64,000 bases of DNA from JAANXG01 sp034520625 (GTDB lineage: Bacteria; Pseudomonadota; Gammaproteobacteria; Arenicellales; JAANXG01): contig JAXHNI010000003.1 in assembly GCA_034520625.1 (NCBI GenBank), positions 310,001 to 374,000 of the forward strand. The letters run 5' to 3'. The notes under the pieces were generated by a model that was not told the origin of the DNA, did no database searches, and worked only from the letters and a program-made list of their open reading frames with translations. Every line of letters begins with the position of its first letter. Position 1 is the stretch's first letter. Below are positions 32,621-41,685 of this stretch, in pieces. Both the position numbers and the translations under genes were made by a program.

Positions 32621-34450
32621 TCAGGCCTGCTTGCGGGCTTCCTGCTTGCGGCGGCTCTCGGCGAGAAACTCCTTGCGCAGCCGGATGGCAGCGGGCGTGA
32701 TTTCCACCAGCTCCTCGTCGGCGATGAACTCCAGGGCCTGCTCCAGGGTCAGCCGGGTCGGCGGGGTGAGCAGGACATTGTCGTCCTTTCCGGCGGCGCG
32801 CACGTTGCTGAGCTGCTTCGCCTTCAGCGGGTTGACGGTGAGATCGTTGGGCCTGACGTGCTCGCCGACGATCTGGCCCTCGTAAACCGGATCGCCGGGA
32901 CCGACGAACAGCCGGCCGCGGTCCTGCAGGTTGAACAGGGCGTAGGCCACGGCCTTGCCGGTGGCGTTGGCGATCAGTACGCCGCTCGGGCGGGAACCGA
33001 TGGCGCCCGGCCGGTGGGGGCCGTAATGGTCGAAAACATGATGCATGATGCCGCTGCCGGCGGTAATGGTGCGGAACTCGGTTTGGAAGCCGATCAGCCC
33101 CCGGGCCGGGATCATGAAGTCCAGGCGCACCCGGCCGCGGCCGTCGGGCTGCAGGTCGCGCAGGTCGCCGCGCCGCTCGCTCAGGCGTTCGATGACGGCG
33201 CCCTGATGCTGCTCCTCGACATCCACCACGAGCTGCTCCCAGGGCTCCCGCCGTTCGCCGTCCACTTCCTTGACGATGGCTTCGGGGCGCGACACGGCCA
33301 TTTCATAGCCTTCCCGGCGCATGGTCTCGATGAGAATGGCCAGATGCAGCTCGCCGCGCCCGGAAACGGAGAAGCGTTCCGGGTCCCCGGTGTCCGCTAC
33401 GCGCAGTGCCACGTTGTGGGTAGCCTCGCGCATCAGCCGCTCCCGCAACTGTCGCGAGGTGAGGTATTTGCCTTCGCGTCCGGCGAACGGGGAATTGTTG
33501 ACGCGGAAGGTCATGGTGATGGTCGGTTCGTCCACGGTCAGCGGGGGCAGGGCCTCGGCCCGGGCGGGGTCGCAGAGCGTTTCGGAGATGCCGAGGCCTT
33601 CCACCCCGGTCACGGCGATGATGTCGCCGGCCACCGCTTCGTCTACCTCGACCCGCTTCAGCCCGTGAAAACCGAGAACCTGGAGCACGCGGCCCCCGCG
33701 CCGCTCGCCGTCCAGGCCCACGACCGTTACGGCGCTGTTAGGACGGATGCGCCCGCGGCGGATGCGGCCGATGCCGATGACGCCGACGTAGCTGGAATAG
33801 TCCAGGGTGCTGATCTGCATCTGGAAGGGACCCTCGATGGCCACGGGCGGCGGCGGGGCCTGCTGGATGATGGCCTCCAGCAGCGGGGTCATGTCGCCGT
33901 CCCGGACATCGGGCTCGTGGCCGGCGTAGCCGCGCAGGGCCGATGCATAGATGACCGGGAAATCGAGCTGCTGATCCGTGGCGCCGAGATTGTCGAACAG
34001 ATCGAACGTCCGGTTCAGCACCCAGTCGGGGCGGGCGCCGTCGCGGTCCACCTTGTTGATGACCACCAGGGGGTTGAGGCCCCGCTCGAATGCCTTGCGG
34101 GTGACGAAGCGGGTCTGGGGCATGGGGCCGTCCACGGCATCCACCAACAGCAGCACCGAGTCCACCATGGACAGGATCCGCTCGACCTCGCCGCCGAAGT
34201 CCGCGTGCCCCGGCGTATCCACGATATTGATGCGGTACACCACGTCCCCGCGCTGCCAGGCAATGGAGGTATTTTTGGAAAGAATCGTTATTCCACGCTC
34301 CCGTTCCAGGTCGTTGGAATCCATGACGCGGTCCGGTGCCGCGGCCCGTGCATCCAGGGTCCCGGACTGGCGCAGCAGCTGGTCCACGAGCGTGGTCTTG
34401 CCATGGTCCACGTGGGCGATGATGGCGATATTTCGAACGTTTTCGATCAT
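32621..34450 (-). CDS. typA: Ribosome-associated GTPase TypA/BipA
   Basis: A 609-aa translational GTPase that acts in ribosome assembly and stress adaptation. G motifs are AHVDHGKTT (residues 12-20), switch II DTPGHADFGGEVER, and NKVDRDGARP. Domains II and III resemble EF-G, and the BipA-specific C-terminal domain holds AVAYALFNLQDRGRLFVGPGD and EHVRPNDLTVNPLKAKQLSNVRA. The length is typical. Its promoter lies in 34451-34700. Confidence 0.97.
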   Translation of the reverse strand: MIENVRNIAIIAHVDHGKTTLVDQLLRQSGTLDARAAAPDRVMDSNDLERERGITILSKNTSIAWQRGDVVYRINIVDTPGHADFGGEVERILSMVDSVLLLVDAVDGPMPQTRFVTRKAFERGLNPLVVINKVDRDGARPDWVLNRTFDLFDNLGATDQQLDFPVIYASALRGYAGHEPDVRDGDMTPLLEAIIQQAPPPPVAIEGPFQMQISTLDYSSYVGVIGIGRIRRGRIRPNSAVTVVGLDGERRGGRVLQVLGFHGLKRVEVDEAVAGDIIAVTGVEGLGISETLCDPARAEALPPLTVDEPTITMTFRVNNSPFAGREGKYLTSRQLRERLMREATHNVALRVADTGDPERFSVSGRGELHLAILIETMRREGYEMAVSRPEAIVKEVDGERREPWEQLVVDVEEQHQGAVIERLSERRGDLRDLQPDGRGRVRLDFMIPARGLIGFQTEFRTITAGSGIMHHVFDHYGPHRPGAIGSRPSGVLIANATGKAVAYALFNLQDRGRLFVGPGDPVYEGQIVGEHVRPNDLTVNPLKAKQLSNVRAAGKDDNVLLTPPTRLTLEQALEFIADEELVEITPAAIRLRKEFLAESRRKQEARKQA

Positions 34451-34929
34451 TTAAGGTTCAATCAGGAATAGTGGTCGGGCCCGGCCGGGCGGACGAAGGA
34501 TGCTTCAGCAAACTGAAATTGCGCGCGGGCGGCCGTCCGGCGCGGGCGTGGCATCCCCGCTGGTTTGCGGCCGGGAATGGGCTGCCGGAGTGTAAACCAC
34601 CTGCCGGACAATGGAAACGGGAAACCGCGACGGGCCGGTTCCGATATGCGTCGTGTCTCTTTATAAATATTTACAATAAAATCAGCGATCTGAAGGATAA
34701 TACTCACTCAAAAGATTAAGCTTGATCAGGCGAGCATCGATTATCGGTGTAGCGGGAAAGCCGCCATTTTGTAGGTCAGCCTTTACGGCTGACATATCAG
34801 GCGTGCAGCCTTACCCACCTGGTTTGGCAAGACCCATGTGGGTCGGCCTGTACGGCCGACATGTCGGGCGACAACCCGCTCGGGACTACCAGCCGCCCCG
34901 GGGCGCCCTGCCTCGGACGGGAACAGGTC
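34451..34929. other. Gene-free region upstream of typA with REP-like hairpins
   Basis: The first ~250 bp carry the typA (-) promoter and an AT-rich patch (34655-34735). Two hairpins follow: GTCAGCC-tttac-GGCTGAC (34775-34793) and GTCGGCC-tgtac-GGCCGAC (34842-34860), members of the GTAGGTCGGCC-type REP family also seen at 58166-58184. No gene is supported. Confidence 0.6.
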
Positions 34930-37344
34930 TCACCCCCGCATGCGTTCGGCTTTCGGGTCGAGCAGCGGTGCCATGCTGACGGTGGCCGGGCGGCGGTCGC
35001 CGAGAATCTCGATTTCGAAACGTTCCCCTTCGGCGTGCAGTTCGCGCGGGACGAAGCCCAGGGCGATGGAACGCTCGACGTAGTGGGCATAGCCGCCGCT
35101 GGTGACGAAGCCGACGATCTCGTCGTCCCGCCAGATGGGCTCGTCGCCATGGACGTCGGCGTCATCGGCGTCCACGACAAGGGTCGCCAATTGGCGTGAT
35201 GGGGGGTTGTCGCGGGCGGCCAGCACCGCGTCCCGGCCGATGAATTCCTCCTTGTCGAAAGCCACGAAGCGCTCCAGACCGGTTTCGGCCGGGATGTATT
35301 CGGGCTTGTACTCCCGCAGCCAGGCACCGAAGGACTTTTCCAGCCGCAGCGACATCATCGCCCGCATGCCGAAGGGCTGCAGCCCCAGGTCCGTTCCCGC
35401 CGCGGCCAGTGTCTCGTACAGCGCCACCTGGAAATCCGCCGGCACGAAAATCTCGTAGCCCAGGTCCCCGGTGAACGTAACCCGTCCGACGATGGCGGGG
35501 CAGGGCCCCACGTGCATCCGTTTCACCGACAGGAACGGAAAGGCCTTGCGGGACACGTCGACATCGGCCACCCGCTCCAGCAGGCGCCGCGCGTTCGGCC
35601 CCGCGATCTGGAAACCGAGCCGCTCGAGGGAGACATTGCGAACCGCCACGCCGCGCGCCGGCAGATGCTGCAGGAACCAGCGCATGTGGTAGGCCTGGGC
35701 GTTGTAGGAGGCGATCAATTGAAAGCGCTCGGGCCCGAGGCGGGAAATGGTGAAATCGCCGATCAAGCGGCCCTTGGGGCTGAGCATCGGCGACAGCAGC
35801 ATCCGGCCTTCGGCGGGCATGCGGTTGGCCATGATGGTGTTCAGCCAGGCTTCCGCATCGGGCCCGGTGATCTCGTACTTGCCGAAGTTGTGCACCTCGT
35901 TGATGCCCACCGCTTCACGCACGGCGCGGCACTCGGCCGCCACCGCTTCGAAGGCGTTAGATCGCCGAAAAGTGGGGGTCTCGTACAGCGGCTCGCCCTC
36001 GGGGGCGAAGTAGTTCACGTGCTCCATGCCGTAACCCTGGCCGAAGACGGCCCGCCGCGCCTTCCAGATGCCATAGGCGGGCGTGGTATGCAGGGGCCGG
36101 CCCACGGGCAGCTCCTCGTTCGGGTAGGAGACGGCAAAGCGGCGCTGGTAGTTTTCCCGGGACTTGGCGCGGGTGTAAGGTTGGGTGCAGGTATCTCCGA
36201 ATCGGGCCACGTCCATGGCGAACACGTCCCGGGACGGCTCGCCTTCGATCATCCACTCGGCCAGCGACAGGCCGACCCCGCCGCCCTGGCTGAAGCCGGC
36301 CATGACGGCGCAGGCACACCAGTAATTGCGCAGCCCGGGCATCGGCCCTATCAGCGGGTTGCCGTCAGGGGCGAAGGTGAACGGGCCGTTGATGACCTGC
36401 TTGATGCCGGCGGTCTCGAGCACGGGATAGCGCCGGAACGCGAACTCCAGGGAATCGCCGATGCGTTCGAGGTCGGTGGACAGCAGCTCATGCCCGAACA
36501 ACCAGGGCGTGGTGCCTTCCGCCCAGGGCCGGGCGTCCTGTTCGTAGATACCGATCACCAGTCCCTGGCCCTCCTGCCGGAGGTAGCTCTCACCCTGGGG
36601 ATCCATCACGTGGGGCAGCTCGGTGTCGTGCCCGATCACTTCGGGGATCGGGTCGGTGACCATGTACTGGTGCTCCATGGGGTGCAGCGGCAGCTCCACC
36701 CCCGCCATGCGGCCCACCTCCCGGGCCCAGAGGCCGGCGGCATTGACCACATGCTCCGCGGTGACCGTGCCCTTGTCCGTCACCACCTTCCATTCACCGT
36801 TCGCCTGGGGCTCCAGGCGCTCCACCATGGTATGGAGCTGGATCTCCGCGCCGTTCAACCGCGCGGCCTTGGCGTAGGCGTGGGTGGTGCCGTACGGGTC
36901 GAGGTGACCGTCGAGGGGGTCGTAGAGGGCAGCGATGACCCCATCGGTGTTGGTGATGGGGGACAACCTGCGAATCTCCTCCGGGCCGACGATCTCCGTC
37001 TCCAGGCCCATGTAGCGGTGCTTGGCGCGCTCCGCCGTGAGCTGGTCCAGGCGCTCCGGGCTTTCCGCCAGCGTCAGGCCGCCGACGTGGTGCAGTCCGC
37101 AGGACTGGCCGCTGATCTCCTCCAGCTCCCGGTACAGGCGGATGGTATAGCCCTGCAGCGCCGCCATGTTGGTGTCGGCATTGAGAGTGTGGAAGCCGCC
37201 GGCGGCATGCCAGGTGGACCCGCTGGTGAGCTCCGAGCGCTCGATCAGCATGACGTCGCGCCAGCCGAGCTTCGTCAGGTGATAGAGAACGCTGGCGCCC
37301 ACCACGCCGCCGCCGATGACCACGACACGTGACTGGGTTTTCAT
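34930..37344 (-). CDS. FAD-dependent dimethylglycine/sarcosine dehydrogenase-like protein
   Basis: An 804-aa two-part enzyme of the DMGDH/SARDH family, which demethylates N-methylated glycines and passes the methyl carbon to tetrahydrofolate. N-terminal FAD domain: GGGVVGASVLYHL (from residue 11) and SGSTWHAAGG, whose His46 is the expected covalent FAD attachment site. A short FAO_M-like linker (about 370-430) follows, then a GCV_T folate domain and GCV_T C-terminal barrel (about 440-800). The frame opens at a TTG (37386), but the ATG at 37344 gives the normal start. Exact substrate is not determinable. Confidence 0.85.
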   Translation of the reverse strand: MKTQSRVVVIGGGVVGASVLYHLTKLGWRDVMLIERSELTSGSTWHAAGGFHTLNADTNMAALQGYTIRLYRELEEISGQSCGLHHVGGLTLAESPERLDQLTAERAKHRYMGLETEIVGPEEIRRLSPITNTDGVIAALYDPLDGHLDPYGTTHAYAKAARLNGAEIQLHTMVERLEPQANGEWKVVTDKGTVTAEHVVNAAGLWAREVGRMAGVELPLHPMEHQYMVTDPIPEVIGHDTELPHVMDPQGESYLRQEGQGLVIGIYEQDARPWAEGTTPWLFGHELLSTDLERIGDSLEFAFRRYPVLETAGIKQVINGPFTFAPDGNPLIGPMPGLRNYWCACAVMAGFSQGGGVGLSLAEWMIEGEPSRDVFAMDVARFGDTCTQPYTRAKSRENYQRRFAVSYPNEELPVGRPLHTTPAYGIWKARRAVFGQGYGMEHVNYFAPEGEPLYETPTFRRSNAFEAVAAECRAVREAVGINEVHNFGKYEITGPDAEAWLNTIMANRMPAEGRMLLSPMLSPKGRLIGDFTISRLGPERFQLIASYNAQAYHMRWFLQHLPARGVAVRNVSLERLGFQIAGPNARRLLERVADVDVSRKAFPFLSVKRMHVGPCPAIVGRVTFTGDLGYEIFVPADFQVALYETLAAAGTDLGLQPFGMRAMMSLRLEKSFGAWLREYKPEYIPAETGLERFVAFDKEEFIGRDAVLAARDNPPSRQLATLVVDADDADVHGDEPIWRDDEIVGFVTSGGYAHYVERSIALGFVPRELHAEGERFEIEILGDRRPATVSMAPLLDPKAERMRG

Positions 37345-37539
37345 GAAGGATTCCGAAGGGCTGGGCAGGGAGGTATCACTTGTCAAGGGCCTCGCAAATT
37401 TTTTACGAATCTACTATAACGGCGGGGAACAGGTCACGTACATTCGATGGCTTCCACCGGCAGTGACGGACCGGCCCGGCACAGCCCCTTTCTCCCCGCG
37501 AGGATTCGAACTGAGCCGCTACTAAACCATCAACAACAG

Positions 37540-37962
37540 ATGAAACACGCAATGATCCAATCCATGTCAATCCGCAGCCTTACAACCGGTGCTCTTGCCG
37601 CGGCCGCAACTCTGCTTTTCGCAACCAGCTTTGCACAGGACGGGGCCGGGCGCACCGAACTCAGCAGATTAAACCTAGCCGGCGCGGAGAATACCGAGGT
37701 CATCATGGCCGAGCTGGAGCTGCCTCCGGGTGCGAGCGTTCCGCGGCACTTCCATCACGGTGAGGAGTATCTTTATGTCGTCCAGGGCGGCACGGTGGAA
37801 ACCCGGGACGGGGAGGTGGTTACCTTCGAACCGGGACAGTCGTTGCATTTCAAACGCGAAGAAGTTCACGGTGGCTTTACCGCGACGGGAAGCTCGGTGT
37901 TGAAGGTAGTAACCGTCCACATCGTCGATAAGAACAAGCCGCTCTATGTCAATGTGGAATAG
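37540..37962 (+). CDS. Secreted small cupin protein
   Basis: A 140-aa protein with a signal peptide (cleavage near TSFAQD, about residue 27) and one cupin_2 barrel. The first cupin motif is PRHFHHGEEYLYVVQGG (His, His, Glu metal ligands), and the second includes HFKREEVHGG. Start chosen at ATG 37540; in-frame ATGs at 37552 and 37564 are possible, and the open frame reaches back to 37447. It is divergent from the dehydrogenase gene. Function unknown. Confidence 0.75.
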   Translation: MKHAMIQSMSIRSLTTGALAAAATLLFATSFAQDGAGRTELSRLNLAGAENTEVIMAELELPPGASVPRHFHHGEEYLYVVQGGTVETRDGEVVTFEPGQSLHFKREEVHGGFTATGSSVLKVVTVHIVDKNKPLYVNVE

Positions 37963-37981
37963 AAAGCCGTCGGCGGGAGAA

Positions 37982-38056
37982 TGGTGGGCGATGCTGGGAT
38001 CGAACCAGCGACTTCTGCCGTGTGAAGGCAGCGCTCTCCCGCTGAGCTAATCGCCC
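37982..38056 (-). tRNA. tRNA-Val (anticodon CAC)
   Basis: 75 nt including an encoded CCA. Acceptor GGGCGAT pairs with ATCGCCC, the D-arm has GCTCAGCGGGAGAGC, the anticodon stem CTGCC/GGCAG encloses TTCACAC (anticodon CAC), and the T-arm is GCTGG-TTCGATC-CCAGC. It reads Val GUG. Confidence 0.95.
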
Positions 38057-38120
38057 ACTGAAGGGAGACGGGAGTGTACGACCGGGGCGCCGGCGGGTCA
38101 ATTCCCGCGCCGGAAAGCGC

Positions 38121-38149
38121 TTGACCGGCCCCGGTACAGGCTATAAAGT
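38121..38149 (+). promoter_or_regulatory. Promoter of tRNA-Ala/tRNA-Glu
   Basis: TTGACC (38121-38126) with TATAAA (38142-38147, 15-bp spacer) or TAAAGT (38144-38149, 17-bp spacer), followed by a GC-rich CCGCCCCC discriminator as in stringently controlled stable-RNA promoters. The tRNA begins about 35 nt later. Confidence 0.55.
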
Positions 38150-38187
38150 ACCGCCCCCTTGCGGGGTCGCTTCCCGCCCGGATTCAA

Positions 38188-38263
38188 GGGGCCATAGCTC
38201 AGCTGGGAGAGCGCAACACTGGCAGTGTTGAGGTCGGCGGTTCGATCCCGCCTGGCTCCACCA
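38188..38263 (+). tRNA. tRNA-Ala (anticodon GGC)
   Basis: 76 nt with encoded CCA. Acceptor GGGGCCA/TGGCTCC, D-arm AGCTCAGCTGGGAGAGC, anticodon stem CAACA/TGTTG enclosing CTGGCAG (GGC), T-arm GGCGG-TTCGATC-CCGCC. Confidence 0.96.
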
Positions 38264-38286
38264 GATTTCCAGGAACAACGACTGAA

Positions 38287-38363
38287 GTCCCCATCGTCTA
38301 GTCGGCCTAGGACACCGGCCTTTCACGCCGGCAACAGGGGTTCGAATCCCCTTGGGGACGCCA
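38287..38363 (+). tRNA. tRNA-Glu (anticodon TTC)
   Basis: 77 nt with encoded CCA. Acceptor GTCCCCA/TGGGGAC, anticodon stem CCGGC/GCCGG enclosing CTTTCAC (TTC), T-arm AGGGG-TTCGAAT-CCCCT. It lies 23 nt after tRNA-Ala, probably on one transcript. Confidence 0.96.
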
Positions 38364-38432
38364 TGTTCAGAGTGCGGTCCGTGGCGATTCGGTAGCGGAT
38401 CCGGGAGTGCGGATTCGCGGGCGGAGCGTGAT

Positions 38433-38618
38433 CTACTCGAACGCGGCCTGCGGCACGCCTTTCAGGTGATGACGTTTTGCCTCGTCGATCTCCACGGTGA
38501 ACGTCCGGACCAACCTTGCGACATTTTCCCGCGGCCAGTGGAGATGGTGGTCCTCGTCAAGTGAAGACCATGGCAGCTCCGCGATGGTTATTATCGTGCT
38601 GTTGGAGCCGTCTGGCTA
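38433..38618 (-). pseudogene. Short remnant, possibly alpha/beta-hydrolase C-terminus
   Basis: In the gene-free stretch 38364-38753 a start-less frame on the minus strand reads ...ELPWSSLDEDHHLHWPREN... and ends at TAG 38433-38435. The pattern DHHLHWPxENVARLVRTF resembles the catalytic-His tail of alpha/beta hydrolases. No start or upstream domain remains. This is a weak call; the rest of the stretch shows nothing recognisable. Confidence 0.25.
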
Positions 38619-38753
38619 AGAATGCTCTGATCAACTCAGACTATCCCGCGATGCAGGCGATCGTGAGGCGGACTTGGAACACCCTCGGGATACGTTTCCC
38701 GATCAGGTATAAGTAAAACAGCGGCCGACGGCATCGGTACGTGGTGACGATAA

Positions 38754-40004
38754 GTGCGCACTATGGGGTTATTCAACAAACGCTCTGCCAAACGCTACCT
38801 GGATCCCTGCCATCATCGGGATTCCCCGGCCGACGAGCTCATCACGAGCCCGGAGATTCATCTACGCGGGTGGTTCGCCGTGGATCCAGCTCTCGTCTGT
38901 GAAAGGATAGATTTGAAAAACGGCGACGGCTGGTCGCTACGTCTGGCCGTGGAGCAGCGCCCCGATGTAGAGCGTGTCTATCCGAACAGAACCGTGGTGG
39001 GGTTTGACACCCTGGTGTCCAGTGAGACGATCCGCGAGCAGGGCGGGAGCGCATGGGAGCTCGTGCTGAAATGCGACGCGGCGACCTACAGTCATCCCCT
39101 CATCCTGAATGTCAGTGAGAAACTCCCCGAAGACGGCTATTACCGAAGCCGGGACCCCCTTGACGGTCCCTACGGTGACGTCCTGAGTCCCGAGCAGAAG
39201 GCAAGCTGGCGGGACGACGGATTTCTCCTGCTGCCGAAGTTCTTCGACGCAACCCGCTTGGACGCCATAAACACACTGGTCGATGAGCTGTGGCGCACTC
39301 GTGCTGCCCTGACCGAGCCGGTCACTCTGGATGCGTATATCGGTGCCGAGACGGTCCGCACGCTGGGAAGACGCTACCTGATGAAGGAGGTGCCGGAGAG
39401 CGCACGGCAGAGTTCCTACAAGATCAATGACCTGTTTCTGAGCTATCCGGCTATTCGCGACCTGGTCCTCGACGAGACGCTCTCCGGGTATCTTCGAGCG
39501 CTGCTGGACGGCGACCCGGTAACATGCAATTCGCTTTACTTCGAGTATGGGAGCGAGCAGCCCGACCACTTTGACACTTTCTTCATGCCGCCTCGGGTAC
39601 GCAATCGCATGGCGGCTTCCTGGATAGCTCTGGACGACGTCACGCCGGAGAATGGACCGCTTCAGTACTATCCCGGCAGCCATCTGATCGACCCCTACCT
39701 CTTTGCCGATGGACGCTACAATCGCGCGCCGGAGGAAAGGAAAGACTGCGAGCGATACATTGCCGGCGAGTTGAAGCGCCGGCAGATCGAGCCAACCACG
39801 CTGCTCGCCTCGAAGGGCGACGTTTTCATCTGGCACGCTCACCTGCTCCACGGCGGCGCACCGATACGAAAGCCCGGGCATAAGCGCCGCTCGTTGGTAA
39901 CACACTACTACCGCACCGCGGAGTTCAGCGACGACCAGATCCTTCGACACGCTCCGGGACGTTACTACCAGAATCGCCCGCATCCAGCGCCCCAGACTCC
40001 CTGA
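38754..40004 (+). CDS. Phytanoyl-CoA dioxygenase (PhyH) family protein
   Basis: A Fe(II)/2-oxoglutarate oxygenase-like protein of 416 aa. The catalytic core (about 140-405) has the iron-binding HxD in QPDHFDTFF (His272, Asp274) and a distal histidine in HAHLLHGG (His366). A 2OG-binding arginine follows in HKRRSLVTHYY. An extra N-terminal domain of about 130 residues precedes the core and is not recognised. Start is GTG 38754 with GGTGA upstream; ATG 38763 is the alternative. Substrate unknown. It stands alone between gene remnants after the tRNA cluster. Confidence 0.8.
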   Translation: MRTMGLFNKRSAKRYLDPCHHRDSPADELITSPEIHLRGWFAVDPALVCERIDLKNGDGWSLRLAVEQRPDVERVYPNRTVVGFDTLVSSETIREQGGSAWELVLKCDAATYSHPLILNVSEKLPEDGYYRSRDPLDGPYGDVLSPEQKASWRDDGFLLLPKFFDATRLDAINTLVDELWRTRAALTEPVTLDAYIGAETVRTLGRRYLMKEVPESARQSSYKINDLFLSYPAIRDLVLDETLSGYLRALLDGDPVTCNSLYFEYGSEQPDHFDTFFMPPRVRNRMAASWIALDDVTPENGPLQYYPGSHLIDPYLFADGRYNRAPEERKDCERYIAGELKRRQIEPTTLLASKGDVFIWHAHLLHGGAPIRKPGHKRRSLVTHYYRTAEFSDDQILRHAPGRYYQNRPHPAPQTP

Positions 40005-40341
40005 TCCGAGCGGGAAAGAATCGGGGACGCGCTACGTTCCTGCAATACGTTTGCGGTTGTTTTCAGACGTTTTCTGAATTGGACCCGGGCATATCCGGCT
40101 TGCCATCGAGCCACCGATCGCAAGAATCCCGCATCGCTGAACTCCAACGCCGGGAGGGTGCCTGGATTGTCTTGCTGATAGGCTGGCCAATCGTCTGCTT
40201 CGGCCATTTTGGCAATGCTTGCGCTGAGCGCGGGCAGTGGATTACTGGCCCCTCAAATTCGACCTCACCAAACGGCTGAAGCAGGTCTCCGACAATAAAG
40301 GTCTCGCCATAGCGTTCCCACAGATGGACGTGCACATGCAT
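39965..40341 (-). pseudogene. Frame-broken remnant, unrecognised
   Basis: The gap 40005-40362 holds no intact gene. On the minus strand a frame starting MHVHVHLWERYGETFIVGD (from 40341) loses protein-like character near 40210. A second minus frame from about there (ALEFSDAGFLRSVARWQAGYARVQFRKRL) looks natural and ends at 39965. Together they suggest one decayed gene with a frameshift. No homologue is recognised. Confidence 0.3.
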
Positions 40342-40362
40342 CGATAGGCCGGTGCCTCGGGG

Positions 40363-41586
40363 TCAGGCGGAGCGGGTCACTACCCGGATCTCGCCTTCGA
40401 GGGTTTTGTGAACGGGGCACTTGTCAGCGATCGCCAGGAAGCGTTGATGCTGCTCGCCGGTCAGTTCCCCCGTGTAGCTGACGACGCGGTCGATGCGGGC
40501 GACGTAGCCGTCGCTGGATTCGCACTCGGCGCAGTCTCTTGCGTGAACCCGTTCGTGCTTGAGCCGCACCTGGATGTCCTCCACCGGCAGTTTCTTGTGG
40601 TTCGCGTACATACGCAGGGTCATCGATGTGCAGGCGCCGAGCGACATCAATAGCAGCTCGTAGGGATCCGGCCCCTTGGCGGTGCCACCGTTTTTCTCCG
40701 GCTCGTCGGCGGGCAACTCGTGGTCCGGCGTATAGAGCCGGCGGAGAAACTGCTTGTTTTCCTCAGTGACCAGGACTTCACCGGCCTCCAGGTCCGGTCG
40801 ACGTTGGCGCGTCAATGGCTGTTCCAGGGACACGTAGCGTCCGGCCCACGCCGCCAGCGTCTCGGCGACATACCGTGAGTCCTGCTTGTTGGACAGCAGG
40901 TGGTCTGCCTGGTCCAGGGAAATAAAGCTTTTCGGGTGCTTGGCGGCAGCGTAGATCTTGGCCGCTTCGTCAATGGATACCAGGTTGTCCAGGGGCGAAT
41001 GGAAGATCAGCAGCGGTCGCCGCAGCCGGCCGATGTGCGCGGTGTCCGTGAACCGTTCCAGGTCGTCTATAAGCTGCGATTTGATGGTGAACTGTCGCTG
41101 GCCAAGGCTGACTTTGGCGCTGCCCTCGGACTTGATGATATTGGTACTGTCACTGAATAGATGCGCGACATGCCGGGCGGTGGCCGGGGCACTGATTGTG
41201 GCGACCGCTTTGGTTTCCGGCAGTTGATGGGCGGCCGCCAGGACCGCCGCGCCGCCGAGACTGTGGCCAATCAGCAGCGCCGGTGCCCGGTAGTGGTCCC
41301 GCAAAAAGTTGGCTGCGGCCACCAGGTCGGCGACGTTGGAGGAGAAATTGGTGTTGGAGAAATCGCCGTCGCTGTTGCCGAGCCCGGTGAAGTCGAATCG
41401 GAGCACCGCTATGCCGTGGTCGGTCAGGGCGCGGGCAATGCGCGACGCAGCGGCGATATCCTTGCCGCAGGTGAAGCAGTGGGCGAAGAGGGCAAAGGCG
41501 GCGGGCTCGCCCCGGTCCGGGAGCTCCAGTGCGCCGGCGAGGATCTCGCCGCTCTCGTTGGGGAATTCCAGCTTTTGTCTCGACAT
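40363..41586 (-). CDS. Alpha/beta hydrolase-OsmC fusion protein
   Basis: A 407-aa two-domain protein. Residues about 1-255 form an alpha/beta hydrolase with the nucleophile elbow IGHSLGG (Ser109), a late acid in SPLDNLVS, and the histidine in DQADHLLSN. Residues about 265-407 form an OsmC/Ohr-like domain with reactive cysteines in SLGACTSMTLRM and KCPVHKTLEG. This bifunctional architecture is recurrent in proteobacteria; OsmC domains reduce organic hydroperoxides or handle reactive sulfur. It is followed upstream by two other minus-strand redox genes. Confidence 0.88.
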   Translation of the reverse strand: MSRQKLEFPNESGEILAGALELPDRGEPAAFALFAHCFTCGKDIAAASRIARALTDHGIAVLRFDFTGLGNSDGDFSNTNFSSNVADLVAAANFLRDHYRAPALLIGHSLGGAAVLAAAHQLPETKAVATISAPATARHVAHLFSDSTNIIKSEGSAKVSLGQRQFTIKSQLIDDLERFTDTAHIGRLRRPLLIFHSPLDNLVSIDEAAKIYAAAKHPKSFISLDQADHLLSNKQDSRYVAETLAAWAGRYVSLEQPLTRQRRPDLEAGEVLVTEENKQFLRRLYTPDHELPADEPEKNGGTAKGPDPYELLLMSLGACTSMTLRMYANHKKLPVEDIQVRLKHERVHARDCAECESSDGYVARIDRVVSYTGELTGEQHQRFLAIADKCPVHKTLEGEIRVVTRSA

Positions 41587-41685
41587 GAACTGCTCCTGGG
41601 TCAGATGGTTGATATCGATGTTCTGGAAAGCAACGCCAATGACTGTATTCGACCCCGCAAGGCTTCCAGAGCCCGTACGAACGAA

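Noticed and set aside
37345..37539. Glycine riboswitch before the dimethylglycine dehydrogenase-like gene
   Set aside because: The divergent gap shows none of the paired aptamer architecture expected; only an AT-rich patch with a possible TATAGT -10 on the minus strand.
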